Counted from the stretch's first letter, positions 19,015-27,679 are shown. The stretch: 64,000 bases of DNA from Polyangiaceae bacterium (GCA_016715885.1 JADJXL010000004.1:62001-126000), one strand, 5' to 3'. Notes: a model not told the origin generated them from the letters alone. Made by a program: numbers and translations.

Positions 19015-19688
19015 ATACGACGAGCGAAATGAAGCGACAAATGGCCATCGTACGAGCCGAAGGTTATCGAGTCTTGGCCGTGCTGTTTGGCGAGACGGAC
19101 ACGGAGACGCTTTCGGAGGAGGCTTCTGCCGCAGCCTCCGGCCCGCTTGGCGAATTCTTCGCGCACGTCGGAGAGACCATCGAGGAGGATATCGTCTACG
19201 AGCATACGCGCATGTTTGCGCAAGGCGTGGCCGTTTGTCCGTGTGAAACATCGTATAGCCGCAGGGACAAGGGCAGCCAGCTCGGACAGCTCTCGGCGCT
19301 GTACGGCCTTTTCGGTGCGAAATTGGGCGGTGCGGAATCGGAAGCCCCCGACCATATTTGTGTCGAGCTCGAATTTGCATCGCTGCTTTGTCTCAAAGAG
19401 GCGCTGGCCCTCGAGAATGGCGACGAGGAAAACGCAAACATTGCGCATCGCGCGCAAGAGGTTCTCCTTTGCGAGCATCTCGGGGCGTTCGTGCCGCGCT
19501 TCGTACAGCGACTCGTGACGTCCACCGATGTGCCGTATTACCAGGCCATTGCGGAATCTCTGGCCCGCTTCATCACATGGGACCTCGAGCGAAACGGCTG
19601 GCAGCCTGAAAAATGGGCGGCGCAATTGCCCATGATGGACGCCGAAGAATTCGACAGGCCCGTGTGTCCGATGGCCGCCGAAGCATGA
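19011..19688 (+). CDS. TorD/DmsD-like molybdoenzyme chaperone
   Basis: About 225 residues and all-helical. The ATG at 19011 overlaps the gamma stop. It has the TorD-family pattern: a mid-protein DIVYEHTRMFAQG segment equivalent to the Y-x-x-LF motif, and later HICVELEFASLLC. Such proteins bind the Tat signal peptide of the catalytic subunit and hold it until cofactor insertion is complete. Cytoplasmic. Its position at the end of alpha-beta-gamma makes it the dedicated chaperone for this enzyme. Confidence 0.87.
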   Translation: MNTTSEMKRQMAIVRAEGYRVLAVLFGETDTETLSEEASAAASGPLGEFFAHVGETIEEDIVYEHTRMFAQGVAVCPCETSYSRRDKGSQLGQLSALYGLFGAKLGGAESEAPDHICVELEFASLLCLKEALALENGDEENANIAHRAQEVLLCEHLGAFVPRFVQRLVTSTDVPYYQAIAESLARFITWDLERNGWQPEKWAAQLPMMDAEEFDRPVCPMAAEA

Positions 19689-19796
19689 TTCGAGCGCGCC
19701 GCTCCCCCCTCCACGAATTGCTCTTACCCGCTTGCGTCGTTCGACGCACCAATCCCTGCACGTAAAACCATTCTGAAGCGTGTCCAAGTTCAAATA

Positions 19797-19838
19797 TTTG
19801 GGGCTTCGGGTCGCCTTCGGCGCCCTGCGCCCCAACCC
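19797..19838. repeat. Dispersed palindromic repeat, copy 1
   Basis: A 42-nt stretch bounded by TTGGGGC and GCCCCAA arms. The reverse complement recurs at 55716-55757 with about six differences. Both copies lie in intergenic DNA upstream of lipoprotein genes. The rest of the 19689-19964 gap shows nothing recognisable. Confidence 0.7.
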
Positions 19839-19964
19839 ACATCGCGATCCGCCGCGGAGGCGCACCGTTCGCACGACAAACGCAAAATATGCACCTCTGT
19901 CGACGACGCACTCCAAAATTCGGCGCAAAACCGAGTGGCCAGGATCTTGCTATTCTCTTCAATC

Positions 19965-20348
19965 ATGAAAACTCTCGCACTCATCCTCGTCGCAACGTCG
20001 CTCGTTTGGGCCGTTGGCTGCGGCAAAGACGGCGGCGGTGGTGGCGACTCGATCGACCCCGCCACGCAAGCAGAGGCGGCGAAAATCTACATGCAACGCT
20101 GCTCGACGTGTCACGGTCCCAATGGTGCCGGTGACGGTCCTGGAGCAGCCGCTTTGAACCCGAAACCTCGTAATCTGCAGGAGGCAGCTTGGCAGTCGAG
20201 TGTCGATGATGCGTACATCGAGAAAATCATCAAGCTCGGGGGCCCCGGCGTTGGCAAGAGCGCGGCGATGCCTCCGAATCCCGATCTCGCCAGCAACGAG
20301 CCCGTCGTGAAGGCATTGCGTGCCAAAGTTCGGGCCCTCAAGCGGTAA
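19965..20348 (+). CDS. Small lipoprotein cytochrome c
   Basis: 127 residues; the start at 19965 gives a clean signal (MKTLALILVATSLVWAVGC) with lipobox Cys. A Gly-rich linker (GGGGGD) leads to a class I cytochrome c domain with one heme site CSTCH and a likely axial Met in AAMPPNP. It is a membrane-tethered periplasmic electron carrier. It follows the molybdoenzyme operon after a 276-nt gap, so it is a good candidate for that enzyme's redox partner, though it has its own promoter space. Confidence 0.9.
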   Translation: MKTLALILVATSLVWAVGCGKDGGGGGDSIDPATQAEAAKIYMQRCSTCHGPNGAGDGPGAAALNPKPRNLQEAAWQSSVDDAYIEKIIKLGGPGVGKSAAMPPNPDLASNEPVVKALRAKVRALKR

Positions 20349-20432
20349 TCGCGCGGCGGGGCAACCCGCTCATACCCCATCATCCTCCAACCTCCTGGGC
20401 GTTACGATAAACGGCATCACGCCATTCTCGCA

Positions 20433-20493
20433 CCTCACCCCCCAACCCCCTCTCCCCGTCGCCGCTAGGCGGCTCCGCGGAGAGGGGGAGAAT
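20433..20493. repeat. Dispersed hairpin repeat of the CTCACCCCC...GGAGAGGGGG type, copy 1
   Basis: CCCCCTCTCC (20446-20455) pairs with GGAGAGGGGG (20479-20488). A closely similar element in the other orientation lies at 43324-43381. It sits between the convergent cytochrome c and SecY-like genes and may act as a terminator for both. Confidence 0.75.
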
Positions 20494-20526
20494 TTTCTCA
20501 GCAAAAGCGCTCGGTTCCCCTTTCAA

Positions 20527-21759
20527 TCAGGCCTCCGCGAGCGAGGGGAGTGCTTGGTCAGCCGGCACCATCATTTCGATCGGCACGAGCAACCCAAAGA
20601 AACGGGTCATCGTCGCGAAAAACACGCCACGCTGAAACACGACGAGCTCTGCGCGTCGCAATCGCAATGCATCGAGGTCCGCAGCGGCAACGTCGACTGC
20701 GCTCGTTATGACGACCAAGTCACCAAACGCCGCACGTGCCCGAATTTCGGCGACCAAGTCCATGCACACGGCCGTGGCAATCACCACGCTCAGCGGATCG
20801 ACGACCGCTTGGCCCACGAGCGCTGGGCGCCACACGAATACGAGCAAAAAAAGCAACGTCGCCGGCATCGACCGCCAGAATGCCGTTCGCAATGGTGGTT
20901 CCGCACCCATGACGACCGAATGATTTGCGTAGCCCAATGCAACGCTCAGAACAATCGTAAAGAGGCTCGCGATGACGGTGAACGTGACGCTTCCCGGCGT
21001 CATGGCCGCTGCCGCGCGCGCATCGACGACACCGAAAAGCGCAAGCGCCGTTACTAACATTGGCAGGACAAACGCCAGAACGACCGGACCAATGCCGCTT
21101 GCCGGTACACGCGCAGTCCATGATCGCGGCGCTGAAGTATGCCGACCGAGTACCCATACGGTGATGATTGCAATGGCGAGAGGCACCCCGACCATCTGCA
21201 CGCCGTCAGCAAGTGAAGGTGCTGGTTTCCCACGCATCGTCATGACGACGTCTTGCAGCTCGCTCGCAATACCAAGCGCGGCGAACACAGCAAAACCATG
21301 ACCGATTCCTCGGCGCGAAACCCACCATGCAAGTGTCGCGAGTACACCTTGACCCGCAATGAGTGCCACGAACCACGATGCTTTCGTCTCGCGTGACAAC
21401 GGAACCATTGCGTCGACGGATCGAATGACGTGATACGCCAAGAGCGCGGAGAACAGCATTGCGAGGAGCAGCACCGCTTTCGTCCAGCGCTGCCGACCCG
21501 CATTGCTCGAGCGAACGAATGCAGGCACAGCGCGACGACACACATCGACCACGACCGCAGAGACCAAGAACGACGTGATTCCCAAGGAAAACACGCTGCC
21601 CGTGGCCCATTGCCACGTACTTTGTGGAAAAACGTACGCCTGCCGAACGTCGAGGTGCGGAAGCTTTACGAGGAGCGGCAGGACGAATGCGATGGCGATT
21701 GCCATCAGCGTGATGATGCAGCGTTTGACGAGAGCGTCTTGCCGCATGGGTTTCGTCAC
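20527..21759 (-). CDS. Very divergent SecY-like multi-spanning membrane protein
   Basis: About 410 residues, roughly ten TM helices. By eye it follows the SecY order: a first TM (LMAIAIAFVLPLLVKLP), then SVFSLGITSFLVSAVVVD (SecY: lgI.pyItasIi.q), then GRQRWTKAVLLLAM. A later loop RRGIGHGFAVFAALGIASEL matches SecY's GIGNGISl.If.gI, and near the C-terminus come ARVPASGIGPVVLAFVLP and LSVVIATAVCMDLVAEI. Similarity is weak and key SecY loops for ribosome and SecA contact are short. A dedicated translocon-like or SecY-derived role is inference. The start is uncertain: GTG 21780, GTG 21759 and ATG 21747 are in frame; 21759 has GAGGG about 10 nt upstream. It overlaps or abuts the upstream hemerythrin gene and is probably cotranscribed with it. 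Confidence 0.6.
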   Translation of the reverse strand: MTKPMRQDALVKRCIITLMAIAIAFVLPLLVKLPHLDVRQAYVFPQSTWQWATGSVFSLGITSFLVSAVVVDVCRRAVPAFVRSSNAGRQRWTKAVLLLAMLFSALLAYHVIRSVDAMVPLSRETKASWFVALIAGQGVLATLAWWVSRRGIGHGFAVFAALGIASELQDVVMTMRGKPAPSLADGVQMVGVPLAIAIITVWVLGRHTSAPRSWTARVPASGIGPVVLAFVLPMLVTALALFGVVDARAAAAMTPGSVTFTVIASLFTIVLSVALGYANHSVVMGAEPPLRTAFWRSMPATLLFLLVFVWRPALVGQAVVDPLSVVIATAVCMDLVAEIRARAAFGDLVVITSAVDVAAADLDALRLRRAELVVFQRGVFFATMTRFFGLLVPIEMMVPADQALPSLAEA

Positions 21760-21772
21760 TCGATGAACACCC

Positions 21773-22294
21773 TCACTCACTGCACGCTTGCTGAATTTCG
21801 GCGAAATTGCGCCGATAGTCATCCTGACCGAAGATCTGAGGAACGGCGTTTTCGGTTTTGGTGAGCATCTGCGCAAGGAGCTGTTGGTCGCAGCCCTCGA
21901 GCAGCCGGTCCGCCATATAAAAGAGGATTTCGTTTTCCTTGCGGATGTGCAGCGACAAGAGGTCCACGTAATCGAGCGCCGCTTCCACGTCCAATTCCGG
22001 GAGCGACACTTCGATCCGCCTGAGGAGATCGCGCCCCATGTCATGTTCGCGAAGCATCACCGCCACAGGACCTTGGCGTGGCATACCCGCGGCCAAGAGC
22101 GCCGGAAAAAGCACTTGCTCTTCTTTTTGGTGATGATAATCGTCCGCGAATTCGCGGAAAAATGCGATGAGCTTTCGCATGTGCTGCTCGGGTACGACGC
22201 CCCCCGCCTGGGCCCATTTCGCCGTGATAGCAAGCACATCGAGCGCGTCGAGAATGAGTTCGTGATCTCGTTTGAGCCATTCAGTTGTGTTCAT
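21773..22294 (-). CDS. Hemerythrin-domain protein
   Basis: The 173-residue protein starts at 22294 (MNTTEWLKRDHELIL) after GGGGG 3 nt upstream. The four-helix hemerythrin ligands are visible: H in KRDHELIL, the pair plus Glu in YHHQKEEQVLFPAL, H in LREHDMGR, and H with Glu in LSLHIRKENEILFYMAD. It should hold a non-heme di-iron site that binds O2 or NO in the cytoplasm. The divergent neighbour 22585-22977 is a second hemerythrin of another subtype. Near NnrS and the molybdoenzyme, oxygen or NO buffering or sensing is a fair guess. Confidence 0.88.
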   Translation of the reverse strand: MNTTEWLKRDHELILDALDVLAITAKWAQAGGVVPEQHMRKLIAFFREFADDYHHQKEEQVLFPALLAAGMPRQGPVAVMLREHDMGRDLLRRIEVSLPELDVEAALDYVDLLSLHIRKENEILFYMADRLLEGCDQQLLAQMLTKTENAVPQIFGQDDYRRNFAEIQQACSE

Positions 22295-22584
22295 AATCCC
22301 CCTGGACAGCAAAAACCAATCCATGTCGATGATCCGCGTTGTTGGCGCTCTTGCATGGCCTTGCAGCGCGCGGCGTCCATCGACCTCCCCCGCAAGATCT
22401 GCGTCTACGGGCGCAAAGTGTGCACCGAGCCCTGCGCAGAGGATGCGATGCGCAGGTGGTTTCGGCGAATTCCGCCACGTGGTCACCGGGACGAACCGGC
22501 ATGCCCGTTGCTTCGATGCCTCGAGTCGGTGACGCCTTTGCAAAGGTCAACGAATCACACGATTTTCGAAACGAGGTTTGGCGT

Positions 22585-22977
22585 ATGAATTCACCTCCAC
22601 CCAGCGTGTGGGTCCCCCAAGCTTACCGACTCAACCTGCGCGTCATCGATTACGAGCACGGTCGTATTTTTGCGCTGCTGCGACGCCTCGAAGATCCACG
22701 CGCGGATGCTCGCTGGGTCCTCGACGAGCTGGCAGATTATGCCAACAAGCATTTTTTGGTCGAAGAAGAATTGATGAAGGCGTACGAATATCCCGCCGCC
22801 GAAGCGCACAAAGCCGCGCACGATCTGTTTCGGTCGCGAGTCGGGCAAATGATGGGCGATCTTGGGGAAACAGGAGAAGTGCTGAAAACGGTTCGGGTAT
22901 TCCTCACGAGCTGGCTCATCAACCATATCGACAAGGTCGATCGGCAGCTCGTGAAATGGATTCAGGAGCATCCCTAA
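22585..22977 (+). CDS. Bacteriohemerythrin
   Basis: 130 residues from the ATG at 22585 (GAGG lies about 8 nt upstream). Ligand motifs are DYEHGRIFALL, HFLVEEELMKAYEYP, HKAAHDLF and LTSWLINHIDKVD, the pattern of short stand-alone bacteriohemerythrins. Di-iron O2 (or NO) binding in the cytoplasm is expected. It diverges from the other hemerythrin gene across a 290-nt region that shows no gene. Confidence 0.9.
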   Translation: MNSPPPSVWVPQAYRLNLRVIDYEHGRIFALLRRLEDPRADARWVLDELADYANKHFLVEEELMKAYEYPAAEAHKAAHDLFRSRVGQMMGDLGETGEVLKTVRVFLTSWLINHIDKVDRQLVKWIQEHP

Positions 22978-23052
22978 AGTCACGAGCAGAGCATCGCGCG
23001 GGAAACCGCATTGCGGCAGCCGTCGCGAGCTCTGCTCACGCAATGATGCTTC

Positions 23053-23433
23053 TCAGCGCATATACCCGACGTGCAGCAGCGCCAGGCCGAGCATGAGCTG
23101 GATAGCCGCCGACACCGATAGGAGCCAGGGCTTTTCGTTGAGCATGTCCAATCCGATTTTCATGGACCGCTCCGGAGCAAGCATGCGTATCGCTCCACCA
23201 ATCGTGAACATCCAGCCGACGATCGTCACTGCAATCGGAAAGCTTGGCGTCCACGCGTTGACGATGCCGAGCCCGATGAGCATCGTCATGAACCCGGCGA
23301 GATAAATGAGGGCACGGCTATTCAGAAATTCCTCGGCCATCGCCCGGTAGCTCTTGGTGAACAAGAACATCCCGATGGCATTCACGACGAGCAGCGGCCC
23401 CATCATCTTGGCAATATGAATCGCAGCATCCAT
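23053..23433 (-). CDS. Small four-TM membrane protein, unknown function
   Basis: The 126-residue protein starts at 23433 after GGAGGGG. Four hydrophobic segments make it an inner membrane protein: the N-terminal helix around GPLLVVNAIGMFLF, then ALIYLAGFMTMLIGLGIV, PIAVTIVGWMFTIGGAI and LSVSAAIQLMLGLALLHV. There are no catalytic motifs. I do not recognise the family. It lies beside the hemerythrins and is divergent from dinB. Confidence 0.75.
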   Translation of the reverse strand: MDAAIHIAKMMGPLLVVNAIGMFLFTKSYRAMAEEFLNSRALIYLAGFMTMLIGLGIVNAWTPSFPIAVTIVGWMFTIGGAIRMLAPERSMKIGLDMLNEKPWLLSVSAAIQLMLGLALLHVGYMR

Positions 23434-23625
23434 GAGTTTCCCCTCCCGTTCCAAACGGAATCGTGGGCCTCACGGAACCGAACGCAAGGCCTCGACAGTA
23501 CGCGTCGGACGTCTTCAAGTGGGTCATTTTCCGCATGTGGGTGAATATTTAGAATTTGTCGTTTGATTCGCGCGTGGGTCGTTTGGTCTTGGCGACGCAT
23601 CGCGTTTGTGACAAAGTCCGCCTTC

Positions 23626-24735
23626 ATGCCCGACGGCGGCGAGCCAAAGCGAAAAATCATCCATATCGACATGGATGCTTTCTACGCATCGGTCGAGCAG
23701 CGTGATGATCCGTCGCTCAAGGGCAAACCCGTTGCGGTGGGTCACTTGGGGCCGCGCGGTGTGGTGGCTGCTGCAAGCTACGAGGCGCGGGCTTTTGGTG
23801 TGCGCTCGGCCATGCCGTCGGTACGCGCAGCGCGCATGTGCTCGGACCTCATTTTCGTGCCGCCGCGATTCGATGCCTACCGCGAAGTATCTCGACAGAT
23901 TCATACCATATTCAGAACATTCACGGACATCGTCGAGCCGCTGTCGCTCGACGAAGCGTATTTGGACGTCACGCAGAATCATGCAGGGCTCGCGTCGGCC
24001 ACGCAGATTGCCCGAGAAATTCGACGCTTGATTCGCGAGCAAACGGGGCTCACCGCGTCGGCCGGCGTTTCGTACAACAAATTCATTGCGAAACTCGCAT
24101 CCGATCGCAACAAACCGGACGGCCTGTGCGTCATCCGCCCCGAGCAAGGTCCGGATTTCGTCGCAACGCTACCCGTTCGATACTTTCACGGCATAGGTCC
24201 GGTCACGGCGAGCAAAATGGAATCGCTCGGGATCGTGACGGGGAAAGACTTGCGCGACAAAGATTTGATATTTTTACAAAAACATTTTGGAAAATCGGCA
24301 CATTATTACTATTGGGCATCACGAGGGCGCGATGATCGACCGGTCGAACCCCATCAAGAACGCAAATCGATCAGCGTCGAAGACACATTCCTCACGGACA
24401 AAAGCGAATTGCCCGAGCTGATCGAAGCCGTCGACCACATTGCCAAGGCGTTATGGCAACGCATGCAAAATGCGCAATCGTATGGACGAACGTTGACGCT
24501 GAAGATCAAGTTCGCCGATTTTCAACTGATCACGCGGTCGAAATCGCTCATGATACCCATTCGTTCGGAGGCCATCTTGTGCTCGGCGTCGCGGGACCTA
24601 CTCCGCGCGCAATGGCCCTTGCGCATGGGCGCCCGCCTTCTGGGGCTCGGCGTGCACAACCTCGAAGGAACGACGCCTGAACCGATATCAGGACAGCTCG
24701 AGTTTCATTGGTCGAGCGATCCGCAGCGGTGGTAG
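23626..24735 (+). CDS. dinB: DNA polymerase IV (Y-family)
   Basis: 369 residues from the ATG at 23626 (an in-frame GTG at 23608 is possible). Catalytic motifs are IIHIDMDAFYASVE (first Asp) and SLDEAYLDVT (Asp-Glu pair). YEARAFGVRSAMP and the little-finger region with KSISVEDTF are also typical. It does error-prone translesion synthesis. No clear LexA box was recognised upstream, and no beta-clamp motif is obvious at the C-terminus. Confidence 0.95.
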   Translation: MPDGGEPKRKIIHIDMDAFYASVEQRDDPSLKGKPVAVGHLGPRGVVAAASYEARAFGVRSAMPSVRAARMCSDLIFVPPRFDAYREVSRQIHTIFRTFTDIVEPLSLDEAYLDVTQNHAGLASATQIAREIRRLIREQTGLTASAGVSYNKFIAKLASDRNKPDGLCVIRPEQGPDFVATLPVRYFHGIGPVTASKMESLGIVTGKDLRDKDLIFLQKHFGKSAHYYYWASRGRDDRPVEPHQERKSISVEDTFLTDKSELPELIEAVDHIAKALWQRMQNAQSYGRTLTLKIKFADFQLITRSKSLMIPIRSEAILCSASRDLLRAQWPLRMGARLLGLGVHNLEGTTPEPISGQLEFHWSSDPQRW

Positions 24736-24806
24736 AATCATCCGCTTGCACTCTGAATGTTGTGTCGCAAAGCAGTGTGTGCTTTACTGTGGAAGGTATG
24801 CCGACC

Positions 24807-25046
24807 ATGAAAACATTCAACGTCCTGCTGTTCCTTGCGACTCTGGCAGCAAGTGCGGTTCTCGGATGCGTACCCGACGACGACAACTCGTTGGAGGCGC
24901 GCTGTAACCGAAGGGCATTTGCGTGCCACAACAGTTGCTACAAGGCTAGCCAGGGTGCGGCGTGCCATGCATGTTGTGACGACGGTGCCCGGGGGTGCAA
25001 AACGGGTGGCAGCTTTTCCTTCTACTCTTGCCCCGACAAGGACTAG
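24807..25046 (+). CDS. Small Cys-rich lipoprotein (paralogue A)
   Basis: 79 residues; the ATG at 24807 has GGAAGG 10 nt upstream, whereas the ATG at 24798 is too close. The signal ends in a lipobox (AASAVLGC). The mature part holds eight further Cys with spacing C-x7-C-x3-C-x8-C-x2-CC, then C...C. The following gene repeats this Cys pattern, so the two are tandem paralogues. The Cys pairs may form disulfides in the periplasm or bind metal. Function unknown. Confidence 0.75.
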   Translation: MKTFNVLLFLATLAASAVLGCVPDDDNSLEARCNRRAFACHNSCYKASQGAACHACCDDGARGCKTGGSFSFYSCPDKD

Positions 25047-25051
25047 GCGCG

Positions 25052-25327
25052 ATGGGATGGCCAGCACTCGTTGGGTTGAGCATCCTAGTTGCCTTACGAC
25101 CGGGATGTGGTCCCTACAAGCCAGAGAAAGAAAAACCCCAGGAAAACCATAAAATACCTGCATGGTGCCACGAAGGATCCATGCACTGCTACAACGGCTG
25201 TTTCAAGCGCGAAGAAGGTGAGCTTTGCGGCTCGTGCTGCTTCGAACAGCTCATCCTCTGCGATGAGAATCGCGCCTACGACTTCAAGAAATGTGATACG
25301 GTCGAGCGAGGCGCCAGGGGGAAGTGA
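25052..25327 (+). CDS. Small Cys-rich exported protein (paralogue B)
   Basis: 91 residues from the ATG at 25052, 5 nt after the previous stop. A short hydrophobic N-terminus (ALVGLSILVALRPGC) could be a lipobox signal, though the P before GC is atypical. The mature Cys pattern CHEGSMHCYNGC...CGSCC...C...C matches the preceding gene. Function unknown; the pair is probably one operon. Confidence 0.72.
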   Translation: MGWPALVGLSILVALRPGCGPYKPEKEKPQENHKIPAWCHEGSMHCYNGCFKREEGELCGSCCFEQLILCDENRAYDFKKCDTVERGARGK

Positions 25328-25348
25328 ATTTTTGTCGCTTCAGCCGTG

Positions 25349-25741
25349 CTACGCGCTCTTCTGGGAACCACGGAACAGGTTCACCAGATTCGCGACGAGG
25401 CTCTCCGTCTTGATGGCCTCGAGCTCGCCGCCATCGAGCCATGTGCGGCGGCACGAGGGGCACGTGTCCATCGTCACGTGCTCGTCGCGGTCGCTCTTCA
25501 CCTTGTTCATGGCGACGTTGCACGCGGGGCAATTCAGCGGCGCCTGCTGATCCGCAGCGCTCGGGATGTGGCGGAATTCGATGAACACGTCCTCGTGCTG
25601 AAGCTCGACATCCTCGAGGTCTTCAGGCGCGATGAACGTGCCTCTGCAGGTTGCGCAGCTGTGCACCTTTTCGAGGATCGAGTGGTCGGCGAGGCGACCG
25701 CGTACGAGAGGCGTATGGCAACGGGGGCAGTTCATTGACAT
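25349..25741 (-). CDS. Double zinc-ribbon protein (zf-TFIIB-like)
   Basis: 130 residues with two similar zinc ribbons: CPRCHTPL...CATCRGTFI near the N-terminus and CPACNVAM...CPSCRRTWLDGGEL in the second half. The C-x2-C...C-x2-C-x-G/R-xW/F-LD-x-GEL pattern is that of the zf-TFIIB / DUF-type zinc finger family. It is a small cytoplasmic, possibly RNA- or protein-binding module. A start at 25735 is equally possible. Confidence 0.8.
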   Translation of the reverse strand: MSMNCPRCHTPLVRGRLADHSILEKVHSCATCRGTFIAPEDLEDVELQHEDVFIEFRHIPSAADQQAPLNCPACNVAMNKVKSDRDEHVTMDTCPSCRRTWLDGGELEAIKTESLVANLVNLFRGSQKSA

Positions 25742-25899
25742 GGGGCTACTGTAGAGCGCGAATGTCGGCCGCTGTCAAGCAAATGATGGCGCTCGACGTC
25801 AGTGTTTCGTAAAGTTCGTCACACGGGCGGCTCGATGGCGTCGATCACGGCGAGCGTCACGAACTTTGCCCCCGAACGCTTTTGTGGAACAATCGCACC

Positions 25900-26580
25900 A
25901 TGAACATCCGCCTTCTCGTTTTCCTTCTAGCACTCGTCGCCGCCTGCAATAGCGAAAAACCCGCGCCCACGCCCGAGGCCAAGGCGCCATCCGTGCCCTC
26001 GGCGGCGCTTGCATCGGCGCCTGCGCCCGCGCCTGCGGCTGAAATCGGCAAACCCGCTCCTGATTTCACGCTCACGGACTACGAAGGAAAGTCGCACCAT
26101 TTGGCCGATCACCGCGGCAAGATCGTCGTGCTCGAATGGTTCAACCCCGACTGCCCCTTCGTGAAGAATTCGTATACCAAAGGGTCGCTCAAGGGTTTGT
26201 CGAAGCGACTGGCGGAAAAGGGTGTCGTTTGGATCGGCATCAATTCGAATGCGAAAGGCAAACAAGGAAACGGTCCGGAAAGGGTCGCGGAGGGGAAAAA
26301 AGCATTTGGCATCGACAACGTGATCGTGGCCGATGAAACGGGCAACGTCGGCAAGATGTACGGCGCGACGAACACGCCGCACATGTACGTCATCGACGCG
26401 AAGGGGACACTCGTGTACCGAGGCGCCATCGACAATTCACCGGACGGCGAAGGGGAATCGCCGACGGATGGCAAATTGCGCAATCACGTCGAATCTGCGG
26501 TCGAGGACCTCTTGGCGGGACGCGCGGTGCAGGTGACCGACACGAAAGCGTATGGATGCAGCGTGAAATACGGCTCATGA
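25900..26580 (+). CDS. Thioredoxin-fold (redoxin) lipoprotein
   Basis: 226 residues. The signal has a lipobox (LLALVAAC) followed by a Pro/Ala linker to about residue 50. The AhpC/TSA-like fold begins at GKPAPDFTLTDYEGK. The active-site region is FNPDCPFVKNSY: a single Cys followed by PFVK, with no CxxC resolving Cys. That resembles the thioredoxin-family group that often travels with copper monooxygenase-like proteins, and one follows here. Likely periplasmic. Confidence 0.85.
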   Translation: MNIRLLVFLLALVAACNSEKPAPTPEAKAPSVPSAALASAPAPAPAAEIGKPAPDFTLTDYEGKSHHLADHRGKIVVLEWFNPDCPFVKNSYTKGSLKGLSKRLAEKGVVWIGINSNAKGKQGNGPERVAEGKKAFGIDNVIVADETGNVGKMYGATNTPHMYVIDAKGTLVYRGAIDNSPDGEGESPTDGKLRNHVESAVEDLLAGRAVQVTDTKAYGCSVKYGS

Positions 26581-26614
26581 AGCGCGCGCCAAGGCGCAGT
26601 TGCGCAAAGGCTCG

Positions 26615-27679
26615 TCAATCGAGCGACGGCAGTGCAAGCGCAATGCAGTTCTCCGGACCCGTAGCGAACGCCGAATAGGTTTGCTCGTACGGATAGCCAT
26701 ATCCGAAGAGCATGCACATTTCGTTGTCGCCAATTCCCTCCTCGATGGTCTTGTCGAACGTGTTTTGCCACGTGCAGGAAAAACGTGCCCCTTCACCTTG
26801 CGACAGGTCGATCGCGGGACGGTATTGCACGATGACGCCCTCGGTGCTGTAGCCGGGCGAATCCAAAAACAATTGCCCATCGAGCGGCCCGCCCATGAAT
26901 TCGCCCGTGAATCGTGTTCCGAGCTGATGGACGTGAGGCAATACATTCACGACGTTCATGCCCGGAGGAATTCTGCAGCCGCCGATGCCCGTGTATTCGC
27001 TCTTGGGGGGAATCTTGAAACCCGAAAGCACCCAAATGAATGGCCCCATCAAGTGTTCGACGCGGCTTTCGTCGATGGTGTACCATTCGTACTTCGGCGC
27101 CACCTCGAGCGGCTCGGAGCTCGTGTTCAAGTAATGCATGCGCGCCACGATTTCTTGATTTTCACGCACGGGAAACCCCATTCCGGCCGGAAAGCTTTGC
27201 CATTCGGTCCCGATGACCTGCGTCGACGAACCGAAAAGCACTGCGCCCCCGTCGATGATATCGCCGGCTGGACCCCCGAGCGTCCCAGGTTCTTCCTCGG
27301 GACACATACGAATGCCTTCGCCCGTTTTTGGCCGCGACGTGATGTTGCCATGGTGCATCCCTTGGCCGACCGTGACATATCCGCCGCCGACGATGCGCGA
27401 TGGACCCGTGATATCGAGCGGTAGCAGGTAGCAGACTTCCCGCTCTTCGCCGGGTGCAAGGGTTTCTTTGGGCAGATCGATGTGAAAGCCGCCGACGGCG
27501 TACATGGGCGGCTCGGCGAGAGGTTTGTCGCCTTTGCTGAAGGCGGGAAGCGCCGCGGCCGGAGCGTTCGCCTCGCCCCCGCATGCTGGCACGAAAAGCG
27601 CGAACATCATGCCGCACAAGCAGCGTGAGACGCGCCCATGTCGATGAAAACTCGATGTCGAAAGAATGCGCTGGCTCAT
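26615..27679 (-). CDS. Copper type II monooxygenase-like lipoprotein
   Basis: The 354-residue protein has a lipobox near residue 33 (LFVPAC) after a long N-region; a later start is possible. It has the two-domain layout of PHM/DBM-type enzymes. Candidate copper ligands are GMHHGN (His pair), RMHYLNTS, LPHVHQLG (H-x-H) and a Met-bearing EMCMLFGYGYP near the C-terminus, the usual M site. Such enzymes hydroxylate C-H bonds using O2 and ascorbate-like donors; the bacterial substrate is unknown. It is convergent with the redoxin gene, with which this family commonly co-occurs. Confidence 0.78.
   Translation of the reverse strand: MSQRILSTSSFHRHGRVSRCLCGMMFALFVPACGGEANAPAAALPAFSKGDKPLAEPPMYAVGGFHIDLPKETLAPGEEREVCYLLPLDITGPSRIVGGGYVTVGQGMHHGNITSRPKTGEGIRMCPEEEPGTLGGPAGDIIDGGAVLFGSSTQVIGTEWQSFPAGMGFPVRENQEIVARMHYLNTSSEPLEVAPKYEWYTIDESRVEHLMGPFIWVLSGFKIPPKSEYTGIGGCRIPPGMNVVNVLPHVHQLGTRFTGEFMGGPLDGQLFLDSPGYSTEGVIVQYRPAIDLSQGEGARFSCTWQNTFDKTIEEGIGDNEMCMLFGYGYPYEQTYSAFATGPENCIALALPSLD

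Noticed and set aside
13519..19688. Perchlorate or chlorate reductase operon
   Set aside because: No chlorite dismutase gene is present and alpha is longer than those enzymes; not excluded formally, but weaker than the nitrate/nitrite assignment.
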